Assembly: GCA_014529385.2 (NCBI GenBank)
Contig: CM043968.1
Span: 22,561,484-22,625,483 of the forward strand
Reading direction: 5' to 3'
DNA from: Adiantum capillus-veneris
Taxonomy: Eukaryota; Streptophyta; Polypodiopsida; Polypodiales; Pteridaceae
DNA length: 64,000 nucleotides
Shown: positions 1 to 10,574 of the stretch, one piece after another
Layout: the number at the start of each line of letters is the position of its first letter
Numbering within the stretch: the stretch's first letter is position 1
Translations under genes and position numbers: made by a program
The notes under the pieces: generated by a model
Told to the model about the DNA's origin: nothing
Database searches by the model: none
Seen by the model: the letters and a program-made list of their open reading frames with translations, nothing else

Positions 1-620
1 TTCAACCTCCACGGGCCCGCATTTCAAGGATGCAAAAGAAAAAAGTTATCTCTGGCACTGCATTATCGCCAACTAAACCAAACCTCAACCTACCATATTT
101 TCCGGTCCAGGTATCCGATGATGATCCGTAAGTTTCGGCTAGCTCCATACAATGTATACTTCATTCCAAAACTTGGAGGAGGCCCATAATCCCTCAGCTG
201 GCACGCTTTCCAATGCTAGCAAGTCAACCCATAACTGGCCCCCAACAAATATTCAACTACCCGTAGCTTTTCCCTGGAGCTTTGATTGACAATCCGAGAA
301 GACCGACGTGCTCCACAAATTGAGCTCTTCAATCCTATCCGCGCTGACATCAGTTTTGGCCATTTGTCCTGCCCGTTGGGGATCTACGAATCTTTCTAAC
401 TTTGAGTCTCAATATGTTTCACATCGGGGCTCCGTTTGAGGAGCCGTTTGGAGTGGCTTCTAGAGCACTTTGAATACAACATTCTCAGCAGAACGGCATT
501 TCCACTAGCCTTTCCCTACCTAGGCCTCACATACCAGTCTTAACACTTGGCCCCACACCTGTAGGCACCGTTTGCACTGCTTGGCACCGCTTTTAGCTTG
601 GATCAACTTTGCTTGCACCA
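1..620 (-). repeat. G1 gypsy element, 3' LTR (truncated by window start)
   Basis: This stretch is similar along its whole length to 6049-6760, for example the shared block around 117-155 and 6175-6210. Both copies end at the same sequence, gcttgcacca (611-620 and 6751-6760), after which the similarity stops. On the minus strand the LTR therefore begins TGGTGCAAGC. The window start removes roughly the last 510 bp of the copy, judged from the other LTR. The two LTRs carry many substitutions and small indels, so the insertion is old. Confidence 0.8.
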
Positions 621-637
621 TCATTTCCCACCCCCTG
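621..637 (-). other. G1 polypurine tract
   Basis: On the minus strand this is a G/A-rich run with one T (AGGGGGTGGGAAATGA) directly abutting the TG start of the 3' LTR. That is the position and composition expected for the plus-strand priming site of an LTR retrotransposon. Confidence 0.65.
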
Positions 638-899
638 TTGAACATTCATGTTCAACCAAAAGTAGCTTTATTGAACTTGGAATCTACAACATTTTGCAAA
701 CACTCCAGCACACTAAAAAAAAGCACAATCATATGTACAGTATGTACAAAATAGTATGTCCATTGTCCTTGAGTCTCTTCACATGGGTTGCTCAACCCCC
801 TTGGCTACAATCTGGTTCACATCAGGTACCAAACTCCTATCAAAGTACAGCTTAAGTGGCACCCCGTTTACCCTGTTTCTAAGTAGCTTTCCATTTGCT

Positions 900-1960
900 C
901 TCATCAACTGATAGGTCCCATTTGGAAAAGTTTTATGCATCCTGTACGGACCCATCCACTTCTTCTTGAATTTATTTTGAAAAGTTAAATCTAAGTAACT
1001 CTCTACTTGATCACTAGATCTCCTTCTTCTATCTTCTTATCAGGCAAGCTTCGGTTAAATTTAGCAACACATTTCTCTCGCTGCTTTACATGATAATCCG
1101 GTGATGCCTCCATGTTCATTTGCAAAGCTTTGAGACTGAAAATTCGATCTTGTAGCATCCCCTGTTGTGTGGCATTGACTCGACACATCCCTTTTCAAGC
1201 ACCTAGCTATGCATGTACTAGAAACACTACCTCCTTATCATAGAACAACTTGAATGGAGTAAAATTGGTCGCCACTTTGTAGGACGTCTTGTATGCCCAC
1301 AAACACTTTTCAAGGTCCACTTCCCACTTTGTTTCCTGCTTATAAACGTACTTTGTCAGCATCTTTATGATTTGGCCATTTGTACTTTCCTATCAAACCA
1401 TTGCATTGTGGGTAATAAGGTGAAGAGCATCGATGTTGATGCTCAGTTTCTCCACCAAAGCCTTCATAAGTTTGCTTCTAAATCCCTATCCTCTATCTGA
1501 CATGAGCACCCAACGTACTCCAAAATGACAAAAAATGTTATCAAAACAAACTAAGCCACAACATGAGCATTTACCTCCTTCACAACTTTAGCCTCAAGCC
1601 ACCTGGTAAGGTAGTCAAGTGCCACTACAATGTATTTCTTCCCACTTGTCGACAACGGGAGTGGACCAATGGCATCCAAACCACTTCTCAAAGGCATTTT
1701 AAGCAATGATAGCCCCATGTGATTTGGCTATCAACCTCCTCTCACCCATAGTCTGGTATTCATGGCAGGTTTTGCACCAATAGTGCCCATCATGCACTAC
1801 TGAAGGGCATCAAACCCTGCCCTCAACACTTGAAACAAAACCTGGTCCTTACCATGATGTCCACTCTTCTCATGACATTGATGTAGCACCAAACCAATTT
1901 CTTCTTTGTAAAGTACCCTCCACAGCACTTCATCTCATCCATAGGTCATAAGATCCTCCC
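900..1960 (-). pseudogene. G1 gypsy integrase remnant
   Basis: Read on the minus strand with several frame changes, this stretch gives pieces of a Ty3/gypsy integrase. Around 1740-1800 there is a zinc-finger-like C-x2-C block (CKTCHEY) from the N-terminal HHCC domain. Around 1240-1340 there is the core-end pattern ending in A-Y-K-T. The fragment at 1003-1188 resembles the C-terminal part, with DRI, a QRE..FN spacing and IEEGDLVIK before the chromatin/GPY region. Catalytic residues are not all recoverable and no reading frame exceeds about 60 codons, so the gene is dead. It follows the reverse transcriptase in normal gypsy order. Confidence 0.7.
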
Positions 1961-1974
1961 CTATCAATGTAAAT

Positions 1975-2810
1975 TTATGAGACTTCTGCACTATCCTTTG
2001 TTTCTGCAGCTTGGACAACCTTTTTGAACACTGGCCTATGCTCTGCCAAACCCTGAGCGTTGGGAGGAGGCTCCATTAGGACTAGAGCCTTGACCTTCTT
2101 CGGATCCGCCTCAATTCCGTTATGTGACACCACATGACCCAATAATGATGCTCGAGGTTGTGCTAGCTTGCACTTCTTGGGTTTCAATTGAACTCCTTCT
2201 TCATCAAGCCTCTGAAAATATAGTTGCATCTTTGACAAATAATCCTTCCTTGAGCTATAGCACCCAACGTCATCCATGAAAACCCTAATGAACTTGCCCA
2301 AGTAGGGACCAAATACCTAGTTCATCCAATCCTGAAAGGTGGCATAGGAATTCACCAACCCAAATGGCATCATGTGGTAGATAAAACAACCCATGGAGAG
2401 ATAAATGTTGTCTTCAACTATTTTTCAAAAGCACCATGAAAACCCATCCATGATAGAGTACCTCTTGTGACCAACTACCTGGTTTAGGATCTCATCATGA
2501 AACGATAATTGGTTCCTTTTGGTTGCCACATTTTACAGGTTTGTAGTCGGCGCACAGTAGCCACTTCCCATTCTTTTTAGGAGTAATAACCATTAAGGAA
2601 ACCCACTCAAATTCCTTCACGGAATATATAATATGTGCATCTAACAACTGATTGATCTCCTTCCAAAGGGCTTCCTTTTGAATTCCACCTAACCTCCTTA
2701 GCTTTTGCGCTTTAGGCTCGTACCCTTCCTTGAGGATTATCTTGTGATTAACACCCCTTCTCGCAGATCCTTGTACTCCATTGCAAACAGATTTGGAATG
2801 GAGACACACA
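1975..2810 (-). pseudogene. G1 gypsy reverse transcriptase remnant
   Basis: Two overlapping pieces of a Ty3/gypsy reverse transcriptase lie here. The upstream piece (2495-2809) has the N-terminal fingers pattern WVSLMVITPKKNGKW followed by an ADYKP motif. The downstream piece (1975-2301) has the palm motif FMDDV, equivalent to the catalytic F/Y-x-D-D, then SSRKDY and the conserved LLGHVVS block. Between them the polypeptide is broken by stops and frameshifts, and RNase H is barely traceable. Relatives copy element RNA into DNA; this copy cannot. Confidence 0.8.
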
Positions 2811-2832
2811 ATTGTACATAGCTCTCTTTCTC

Positions 2833-3678
2833 CTACCTGGTCAAATATCCACTTAGCATATTGACCAATTCTTTTGTACCTATGCCATGAACCTCCTCTT
2901 TTGCATGAGAGTCCTCCACAGTGACGCCAAACAAATCAGCACCAATCATTAACATATCATCCTCGCTTTTCTCGTACTTTGTATGTGTATAACCCTCATC
3001 ATAAGCAATCTCCGTCTCGTAATCATAGCTCGTTGTGTCATCCTTGTCTCTTGCTACCATGTGATGGAAGCGGATCTCCTTGGTCTTTAGATCTATCACC
3101 ACCCATCTTTCTCTCTCTTTATCATCCAAGGTGAGCACCTTTCTTTCCCAATCTTGTTTAGCACCTATTGCCAGTAGCCACGACCTACCCAAGATGATAG
3201 GCTACACATTATCACTTGCTTTCATTACAAAGAAATTGATTAAGCACTCAATGTCCATCACCTTTTCCCTTACATCCTGAGCCACACTCAAACACTTAGC
3301 TTTAGCATGGTTGGCCATCGTCATGTGCACATTTGACTTGGCTACCGCTTTAACACTCGTTTCTCTCATTCCAAATTTTTTCATGACGCAAATCTATGCT
3401 CCCCCATCTATATAGGCTTGAACTTGCATCCTCTTCTCAATGACAATGTCCACCAAAGGAAGAACATCAGCTGGGCTACCCACCCTGAGTGCCATGTTTT
3501 GCAGTGCATGCACATTTCCCTTAGCTTTTGGTAGCCTAGTGCTCACACTTGTAGACCACTTAGCTTTTGGTAGCCTAGTGCTCACACTTGTAGACCACTT
3601 TCTTCTCAGTTTAGGATTCAAAACCAACAACTGACCAAAAGTTATGTTAGCCTTTTGGTTCTTCACATCACTTACCAA
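2833..3678 (-). pseudogene. G1 gypsy aspartic protease remnant
   Basis: Minus-strand fragments reconstruct the outline of a retropepsin: an AYIDGGA active-site loop (end of the piece at 3394-3678), a middle piece at 3202-3384, and an IILGRSWLL flap/C-terminal motif at about 3180-3195. In intact relatives this enzyme cuts the Gag-Pol polyprotein. The three pieces are separated by in-frame stops. The active-site triplet is D-G-G rather than D-S/T-G, as also in the protease of G2 in this window. Confidence 0.7.
3522..3599. repeat. 39-bp perfect tandem duplication
   Basis: Two identical 39-bp units (3522-3560 and 3561-3599) sit head to tail. Because 39 is divisible by three, the minus-strand reading gains an exact 13-residue repeat (KWSTSVSTRLPKA twice) between the gag and protease remnants of G1. 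The lack of differences suggests a recent event in an already decayed element. Confidence 0.9.
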
Positions 3679-3679
3679 A

Positions 3680-4809
3680 TCATATTCAGGGTAGCCTCGC
3701 CCAAGTTGGAAGTCTGCTTGCTTGATCTTACGATGCCTTCTCTTCTTGCTAGTTTTCGGCTACTCCCTGGCCTCGATGCTTTCTCTTTGCCTTTGCAAGC
3801 TCTAGTCTCCCGCTCATCTCCGTTTCCCTTTCAAATCTTGCCCTCTTGTTGGCCAAAACCTTGACATCCTGCTTATCCACAATGATGTTCACCCTAGAGA
3901 CTTCACTACCATCCAAAGGGAGCTGGTTGCACTGGATTCTCGACCACCCGCTCTCCTCGGGCCATTAAGTTGTGCTTGACCTCTTACTCTACCAAATAAT
4001 AGATTGATACCACCTCTTTCCCTTGGCAGATGAGGATAGTCCGAAGCATAGTCCCTTCTTCACCACAATTATAGCAGCTGCCAGGCAACAGACCAGCCCT
4101 TTCACTCGCTCCTCTTGGCTGTCCTCTATCCATCACACTTAGCCACAATTCCTACATTTGCTCAGACAAATCATGTACAGTTTGCACCCAATTCTGTGGC
4201 ACAACTGCTACATTGTGATTCCCATGGTTCTCCTCATGAGCATCATCCTTGGGTCCATGTGGTTGAGTAGGAATCGCTGCTTCATAGCCCAACACTTCCT
4301 ACTGAAATCTTTTTCTTGATTATTTTGCTCTTCGCCTGCGCAATTGCCACTCCACCATTACAGTTTTGTGCGCTTTCAAAATCTACCTTTTTCCTCACTT
4401 TAGGATGTAGGCACGCCATGAATTTGTCCAACTTAAAGTAATCCCCATTAGCCAATTGCATGGCTACCGCTAACTCTGCCAAACAAACTTCAAAACGATT
4501 CGAAAACAAACAAAATTCCTCACCTACATCCTATTGTAATGCCTTCAGTTTGGCATCCACTTTGAAAGGGGACTCTTCTCAACGAAATTCATGTAAGGAT
4601 TGAGCCCGGAGAGCTGGCCAAGCAAGCCTAGGCTCACCTACGACACTTTTTCTTTGCCGTGCATCACCAACAAAAAAAGTTTGCATCTTGCTATCCTCGT
4701 TCCGCATCCGCAGAGACAGCATATACAGCTTGAAATCCAAAATCCACTCGTCTGGACTCTCTTCACCTGTGAAAATCGGACCATAGCTCCGAGGTGCCAT
4801 CTTTACCAA
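3680..4809 (-). pseudogene. G1 gypsy gag remnant
   Basis: The most upstream coding piece of G1. It begins at an ATG at 4809 with a Gag-like N-terminus (SPDEWILDFKLYM, about 4745). A second piece at 4282-4509 (MFSNRFEVCLAEL, KFMACLHPKVRKK) resembles the end of the retrotransposon Gag domain. A degraded zinc knuckle (CYNCGEEG) lies near 4060-4085. Stops and frameshifts split it. Gag forms the particle that packages element RNA. Confidence 0.6.
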
Positions 4810-5535
4810 TGCAAAAACCTGTTTTTTTCCACCAAATCAAGAGCAATCAGTGTGCTTCTTTATGGGGGCACCAGAAGCTAGAAAGGGGGTACACACCCAA
4901 AACACACAATGTACGCCTCTCTACAACTCAAGGTAAACACAGCACTCCAATCCACTAAGGTTCACCTTCAAAATCCACAAAATTTCACTTGTACACACTT
5001 GTTTTGTTTCATCAACGCGCGCACACACGCCTTACGAAAAGCTCCAACACTTGTCACACACCCATGCCTCTATTTCACACCACAGATTCATGCAAACCTC
5101 TCTCTATCTCTCACTTTGCACACACGGACCTCGGTTTGGGGTTGCACTCAACTGCACCGCACCGGCAACACAAGCAAAGAACACGAGTAGAGGAAGGGAG
5201 GGGGGAGCGGGGAATCAACACCGAGAAGGGGGGGAAAGGGCGAGCATCATAGCTTACACAAAGGAAGACTCCTCTCACTTGCTCCAAAACTTCACTGGCA
5301 AAAAAGCCCGTTAAACTTTACAATTAGCACTCTTATAGGGAGGCTATATTTTTAAAAAACACAAGTGGGGTTTTTTCTTGACTCATGCAGCTCGTTTAGC
5401 TCACTTTGACCTTTCTTTTGCCCACTTTACATCCCCTTAGCCTTTCATTTTTAGCATATTTGATAGCCTTGTGACAGCTCAGCAAGTCTCCTCAATTCAC
5501 CCACATGTGAAGCACCTCAAGGAGCTCCTCTTCGT
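4810..5535. other. G1 untranslated leader; no gene seen
   Basis: Sequence between the gag start and the presumed 5' LTR of G1. It contains CA-rich and G-rich low-complexity stretches (about 5020-5240) but no convincing reading frame. I could not identify a primer-binding site with confidence. A possible TGGTGCC on the minus strand near 4866-4872 would imply a longer LTR. Confidence 0.4.
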
Positions 5536-6760
5536 TGTCACGGGGCCGTGACAACACCCAAGAGAGGCCCCTTACCTTCAATAAAAGAATTGGCCATTTT
5601 GAGGGGCCCGCGGGCACCGCCCCTAACCAACTTCCCAGTCATCATCCACATCGCGGACCACCGCCACCTAGAGGGCCGCCTGGAACGCCACATAGCGCTA
5701 ACAACCATCGGCTCACACTATATGCGGATCCGCCATGGCTACGAGCTCGTGGAGCTCCAATGCCCACACCTTGTGATGCTTTGAGTGTCCCCACGGCTCT
5801 GTATATATACTCCACTGTGTTCGGCCGCACTATCGCATATGGGCTTATGCCCCTACCATGTGGCAACACAAAGTCGACCCACCGCATGGGGGGTACCTTA
5901 ACTCCCAAAACTTTAACAAAGAAATCCTTTTTTTCCCACTACGTTGGACTCCTCTCACCATTTGATGCTCAAGGCTCCAACCACTAAGCCGTAAAGCCGT
6001 GCCCGGAAACCCAATCCCCAACTTTAGTTTATGCAAACCACAGCTTAATTTGACCTCCCCGGGCCCGCCTTTCGAGGCCGCAAAAAAAATAAAAAAGTTA
6101 TCTGGCATTGTATTGTCGCCAACTAAACCAAACCTCAACCTGCCATATTTTTCAGTCTAGGCACCCGATTCATGATCCGTAACTTCGGCTAGCTCCATAC
6201 AATGTATACTTTATCCCAAAAGAAATTTGAGGCCCAGAATCCCCCAGTTTGCATGCTTTCGAATGCTGGGAAGTCGGCCCATGACTAGTCCCCGACAAAC
6301 ATTCAACTGCCCATAACTTTACCCCTGGAGCTCTGATTGACAATCTGCGAAGACCGGTATGCTCCACAACTCGAGCTCTTCAATCATATCTGCTAACATC
6401 AGTTTTGATGATCTATCCCCATCTATCCTGCCCGTTGAGGATCTGCAAAGTTTTCTAACTTTGGGCTTCAATATCTTTCACACCGGGGGTCCATTTGAGG
6501 AGCCGTCTGGACTGAATTCTAGAGCACTTTGAATACTACATTCTCGGCCATTAGAACGGCACTTTAGACACTTAGATTTGCCTTCCAAATGGGGCTTTTT
6601 GTAGCCTTTTTGACTCAAAAAACCACATTATCTGTACATTTCCGCCAGCCTTTGTCTGCCTAAGCCTCACATACCATCCTTAACACTTTGCCCCACACCT
6701 GTAGGCACCCTTTTCATTGCTTGGTATCGCTTTTAGCTCGGACCAACTTTGCTTGCACCA
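5536..6760 (-). repeat. G1 gypsy element, 5' LTR
   Basis: Its right half (6049-6760) matches the truncated LTR at 1-620. The right edge at 6760 is fixed by that alignment. The left edge is inferred from the palindromic TGTCAC..GTGACA at 5536-5553, giving TG...CA ends, and is less sure. The flank 6761-6765 (acgtt) would be one copy of the target-site duplication; its partner lies before the window. Confidence 0.65.
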
Positions 6761-8782
6761 ACGTTTTTGATTATGTGGCATGGGAACGAGATGTAAGGGG
6801 TAGTTAATGCCACAACACCTTTTTCCCTTAACTTTCAAAGAGCTAGAGAGAGAAAGGGACCTCTAGGAGGACCATAGCCTACATGGACCAAAAAAAAGCT
6901 AGAGAATCCTACTCAAATATAGCCTATTAAATGCATTTGTCCCCCAAAGTCTACACAAAATTAGCCTTAATCCTTTAATCTTAGAGACTGTTACAAAGCC
7001 CATGCAAAAGTTCATATTTTTTCTAATGATAAGAAATTGTGTCTAGGTCCAACAAGGCTAATCTACCACTTATGGTTTCTCACAATGGTAAATAGTGAAT
7101 AAGAAATTGCATTGTCTTGTGAGCAAGCCGCAGACAAAAAATTGCATTTTGGAACTGCACGCTATAATAAGCTTGAAGGTAAACATTGTATAGGCACTCT
7201 TGTTGAAGGTAAACAGTGTATAGGCCACAAGAGTGCCTACAAAGGACAATGCATGGTACACCTTATTAACTTTTGTAAACACTACAAGCCTCCTCAATTC
7301 ATCTTGACACATCTTTGTGTAGACTCAAGATCCTCTTCACTTAGCAAGAGGTCCGCATCAACATCCAAGAGAGGATCATTAGTTTCCTCCTTTATGATTG
7401 CTTCCAAGGCCGTTGGCACAACTTTGTCCACTTTGTCTCTAATGGTGGATCCAAATTTTGCATTCACAGATTCCCCAATGTGTTGATACATCTATGCTTC
7501 ATTTGATCAATCCTTAGAAACAACCAAATGATGATCCATATGGGCCATACACTTTCAAGGCCAACTTCAATAACCTACCTCTAGGACTAGTTCAATGGCT
7601 TTGGATCGAAAATAACATGTACATTATAAGAATATAAAATTTGTATGACAGTTCAAACTAGTATGTAGTGCTTGTGCTTAAAGTGAACTTTGAATTATTC
7701 ACTTGCTCATAATGTTTTGGAAACTTTGATCCCTTAGTCTCAAAGTCCACCTTGTTTTGATAAGTTGAGATCCACATCCTTGAGCAAATTCCCTCATCTT
7801 TCCATGGCTACTTTTATATACTCCATGTCAAAATATGCATGTTAAATACCTGTGATAATTAGAGCGTTGATATAAAATTGCAAATTTTTAATTATGATGC
7901 CATAATCAAAATTTTGGCACTTTTTATCGAGATACTTCGCTCAAAATATTCTTCCACCAAGACCACAAAAGTGTATATGACTTATACTTGAATTAGCAAG
8001 TAATAAGATGATTGCAAATCTATCCACGATCTTAGAAGTATCCTTGGTAAACCCTTTTCTTCGAACTGCTCGATCTTCACACATTCAATCCCAGACTACA
8101 TCACACATCCAATCCCCAACTACATACCAAAAATGTATAGTACGCACTAGGGACACGACTTTGAATCTTCCAAAGACAATTCTCATGTGTTTTGTATTTA
8201 AAATTTCACATCCAAAACACTACAAGATGTGGGTTTAATACAGCAATGCTAACAACATCCATTTCCATTCCAGAGCAAGAAAATTTAGTTTGTCTATAAA
8301 TTTTTCCATGGCATGTAGTCAATAGGATTGCATTTTGCACCATGTGTAGGCAATTTTCTTTGAGTTTCATGATGCATGAATAGCCACTAATTTGTACTAG
8401 GAGCTTGTGCCTTGTATTATATTCTATGTCATCCAAAAAGTCACTTTATTAACCAATCACACAATTGTCAAAGTCGACAATGCGAAAGCATAGAGCAATG
8501 AATACACAAGAGATATTGCTGAGCCAACCAACCTTAGCAATGAATTGATACAATGTACAATGGGAGCAAGGGGTCACATGTACACCCACCTCATTAAATT
8601 TCCCTACCCAAACTTTGACAATTAACTAAAATAAATACCTAAAAGACAAAATAAATAATGGGATCACTTTGGGCAGTTCACTTAAGATGCCAAAACTCAC
8701 CCTCTCTCTATAGCCCATAGTGGCCATATATAGTGAGACCATGTCGATGAAGAAGCTACCATGGACACTCCACAAGCAACGG
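6761..8782. other. Intergenic; no gene recognised
   Basis: AT-rich sequence with only short reading frames on both strands. The longest (7112-7486, plus) has no recognisable motif. A short imperfect direct repeat (aaggtaaaca.tgtatagg) occurs near 7177 and 7206. I see no transposon ends or RNA genes here. Confidence 0.5.
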
Positions 8783-9050
8783 ACTACTAGGTACACCTCG
8801 GTTTTTCTACCCTCAAACTTTTTACCTTCGAAGACTGCCATCTTGAGCATCGGTTGCCTTTAGAAAATTGAACTGTAGACCACACTGCGTCCAAGAATCC
8901 CCAATCATGAACTATGAGCACATCACGTCCAAACTTTCCAAACAAAGAACTTTGAAACACATCATGTCCATAATTCAACCAAAAACAAAAGATGGCAATC
9001 TTCGAAGGTAAAAAGTTTGAGGGTAAAAAAACCGAAGTGTACCTAGTAGT
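8783..9050. repeat. 268-bp inverted-repeat unit with 62-bp arms
   Basis: The left arm (8783-8844) is the reverse complement of the right arm (8989-9050) with about three mismatches in 62 bp; both outer ends read actactaggtacac. The arms enclose a 144-bp centre with no coding potential, as in a MITE or fold-back element. No clear target-site duplication is visible because the right end runs directly into a direct-repeat copy. Confidence 0.8.
8851..8982. repeat. Direct repeat copy A (132 bp)
   Basis: Matches 9051-9182 at a constant offset of exactly 200 bp with about three mismatches. Copy A lies inside the inverted-repeat unit and copy B directly outside it. Confidence 0.9.
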
Positions 9051-9182
9051 CGGTTGCCTTTAGAAAATTGAACTATAAACCACACTGCGTCCAAGAATCC
9101 CCAATCATGAACTATGAGCACATCACGTCCAAACTTTCCAGACAAAGAACTTTGAAACACATCATGTCCATAATTCAACCAA
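9051..9182. repeat. Direct repeat copy B (132 bp)
   Basis: Second copy of 8851-8982, starting at the base after the right inverted-repeat arm ends. After 9182 the two copies diverge completely. Confidence 0.9.
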
Positions 9183-9392
9183 CAACAATGGATTGGTACG
9201 CACTTATCCATAGTGTTTTAGATACATCTGATTGGTTGCCTGCCAGATGCATGTGCATTGACCTCCGATCCACGGGTTTAGGGTCCAATCAAATGACCCC
9301 GAGGATCTTTATGTGGACTGCATGTAATCCAAACAGAATCACAAAGTGAACTCCTGCCATTTTTCTCATAGTTCGCACCGTCTTCTCAACTA

Positions 9393-9465
9393 GCATGCGA
9401 TAGCTTAATGGTAACATACTTGACCCATGAGGGAGAGGTGGTGGGTTCTTCCCGGGGTATAATGG
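9393..9465 (+). ncRNA. tRNA-like pol III promoter (possible SINE head)
   Basis: An A-box-like TAGCTTAATGG (9401-9411) is followed 33 bp later by a B-box-like GGTTCTTCCC (9444-9453), the spacing found in tRNAs and tRNA-derived SINEs. The B box lacks the usual TTCGA core and no full cloverleaf can be drawn. It is therefore more likely a SINE 5' end or a dead tRNA than a working tRNA gene. No SINE tail is obvious, although a homopolymer G run occurs at about 9547-9558. Confidence 0.35.
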
Positions 9466-10364
9466 GGGTACTTTTTATTTGATTTCCTTAAAACATTGAT
9501 GGTACTCGTCAATTGGAAATTGCACACCATCGATCCCACTTAAAAGGGGGGGGGGGGTGTCCATTTGTCCCGTGGAACACATACCCGCAGTTTCTTTCTT
9601 CAAAACCTAAACTTTGAAGATCAGTGCCAGACATATCCTACTAAGTTACCTTCCCCACTACAGCAGTATTCCCTCTTCCGAACAAGTCACCATTATACCA
9701 TCCAGCGGTTGGCTAGGAGTCAATGAAACGCAAACTTATTTTCGAGTCCAAAAAGGCAAAAGCAAACCGAACAAGTCAAAACAAATCCAATCCTCAAGAA
9801 CAACAAATTCACACACTTCAACATCCTTGTCTTATTCCAAACCAATGAGAAACTCTTCATCAAGAATGCAGATGCTTTGGATGCTTCCAAGACACCACAA
9901 ATTGAGACAGAATTGTGACTTCCAATTAACATAACAAAATACTGTTCACGGTTTTGCTGACAATGCAAATAATATAAATCAAACTAGTTGTGGAAGTTGT
10001 TTTCACTGAACAACTTGCACTCCTGGACTTCAATTACTCTAATGTTGAGGTCATGGCTCCGTAAACCTACACCAAGTGTCTTCTGAAGTCTACAAGTCTT
10101 TCAAAACTTCACTGCCTTTTTCCATGCTTAGGAAAATAGAAGACCCAATATTCAATCAGTAAATAAGCTTGAAAGGAGGAAAAACACATGACAAGCACAA
10201 CATGTTATTGCCGATGTAAAAGTTAAGACATCTTTACTTTTGATATTCACTATGACCAATGGGAGTCAATATGCATCAATGGGCAACTTGTTGCACTGAC
10301 GGTTCTAAGAGCATCCTTTCTCACCAGCCCTTTTTCGAAAGAATGGTCACTGTACAGAGTTTCA
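9466..10364. other. Downstream flank and 3' UTR of the WBP11 gene
   Basis: No reading frame of interest. The part next to 10364 must contain the 3' UTR of the minus-strand WBP11 gene. I did not find an unambiguous polyadenylation signal. Confidence 0.4.
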
Positions 10365-10574
10365 TCACGAAGCATCCCCTTCACCAAAGGCACCAAGAGC
10401 TTTCATATCCTCGAGGAAAGCCGAATAAGAATCATCAATACTCTGTGGCTTCGAAGCTGGTTGTGCTGGTTGCACTCTTGGGGCTGCAAAGATTGTACTG
10501 CTAGTTACCGTCACTGATGATTTAGGCTTTGTCCGTTGACTGGGCTCTCTTCTCACAAGGACAGAAGCGGGAAC
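10365..10574 (-). CDS. WBP11: WBP11 exon 9 and stop (residues 467-535)
   Basis: 210 nt after the acceptor AAACAG. It contains the conserved C-terminal motif [17 protein letters not shown] and ends GEGDAS-TGA at 10367-10365. Confidence 0.92.
   Translation of the reverse strand, partial: VPASVLVRREPSQRTKPKSSVTVTSSTIFAAPRVQPAQPASKPQSIDDSYSAFLEDMKALGAFGEGDAS

Noticed and set aside
4861-4875. TGGTGCC-like primer-binding site for G1 on the minus strand
   Set aside because: No CA end of an LTR lies directly before it, and the other LTR is cut by the window start, so the longer LTR cannot be tested.
7112-7486. 124-codon plus-strand ORF with no neighbours
   Set aside because: No motif, no start context or repeats to support it. 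The length is possible by chance.
9393-9465. Functional tRNA gene
   Set aside because: No acceptor-stem pairing and an imperfect B box. Listed only as a possible tRNA-derived element.
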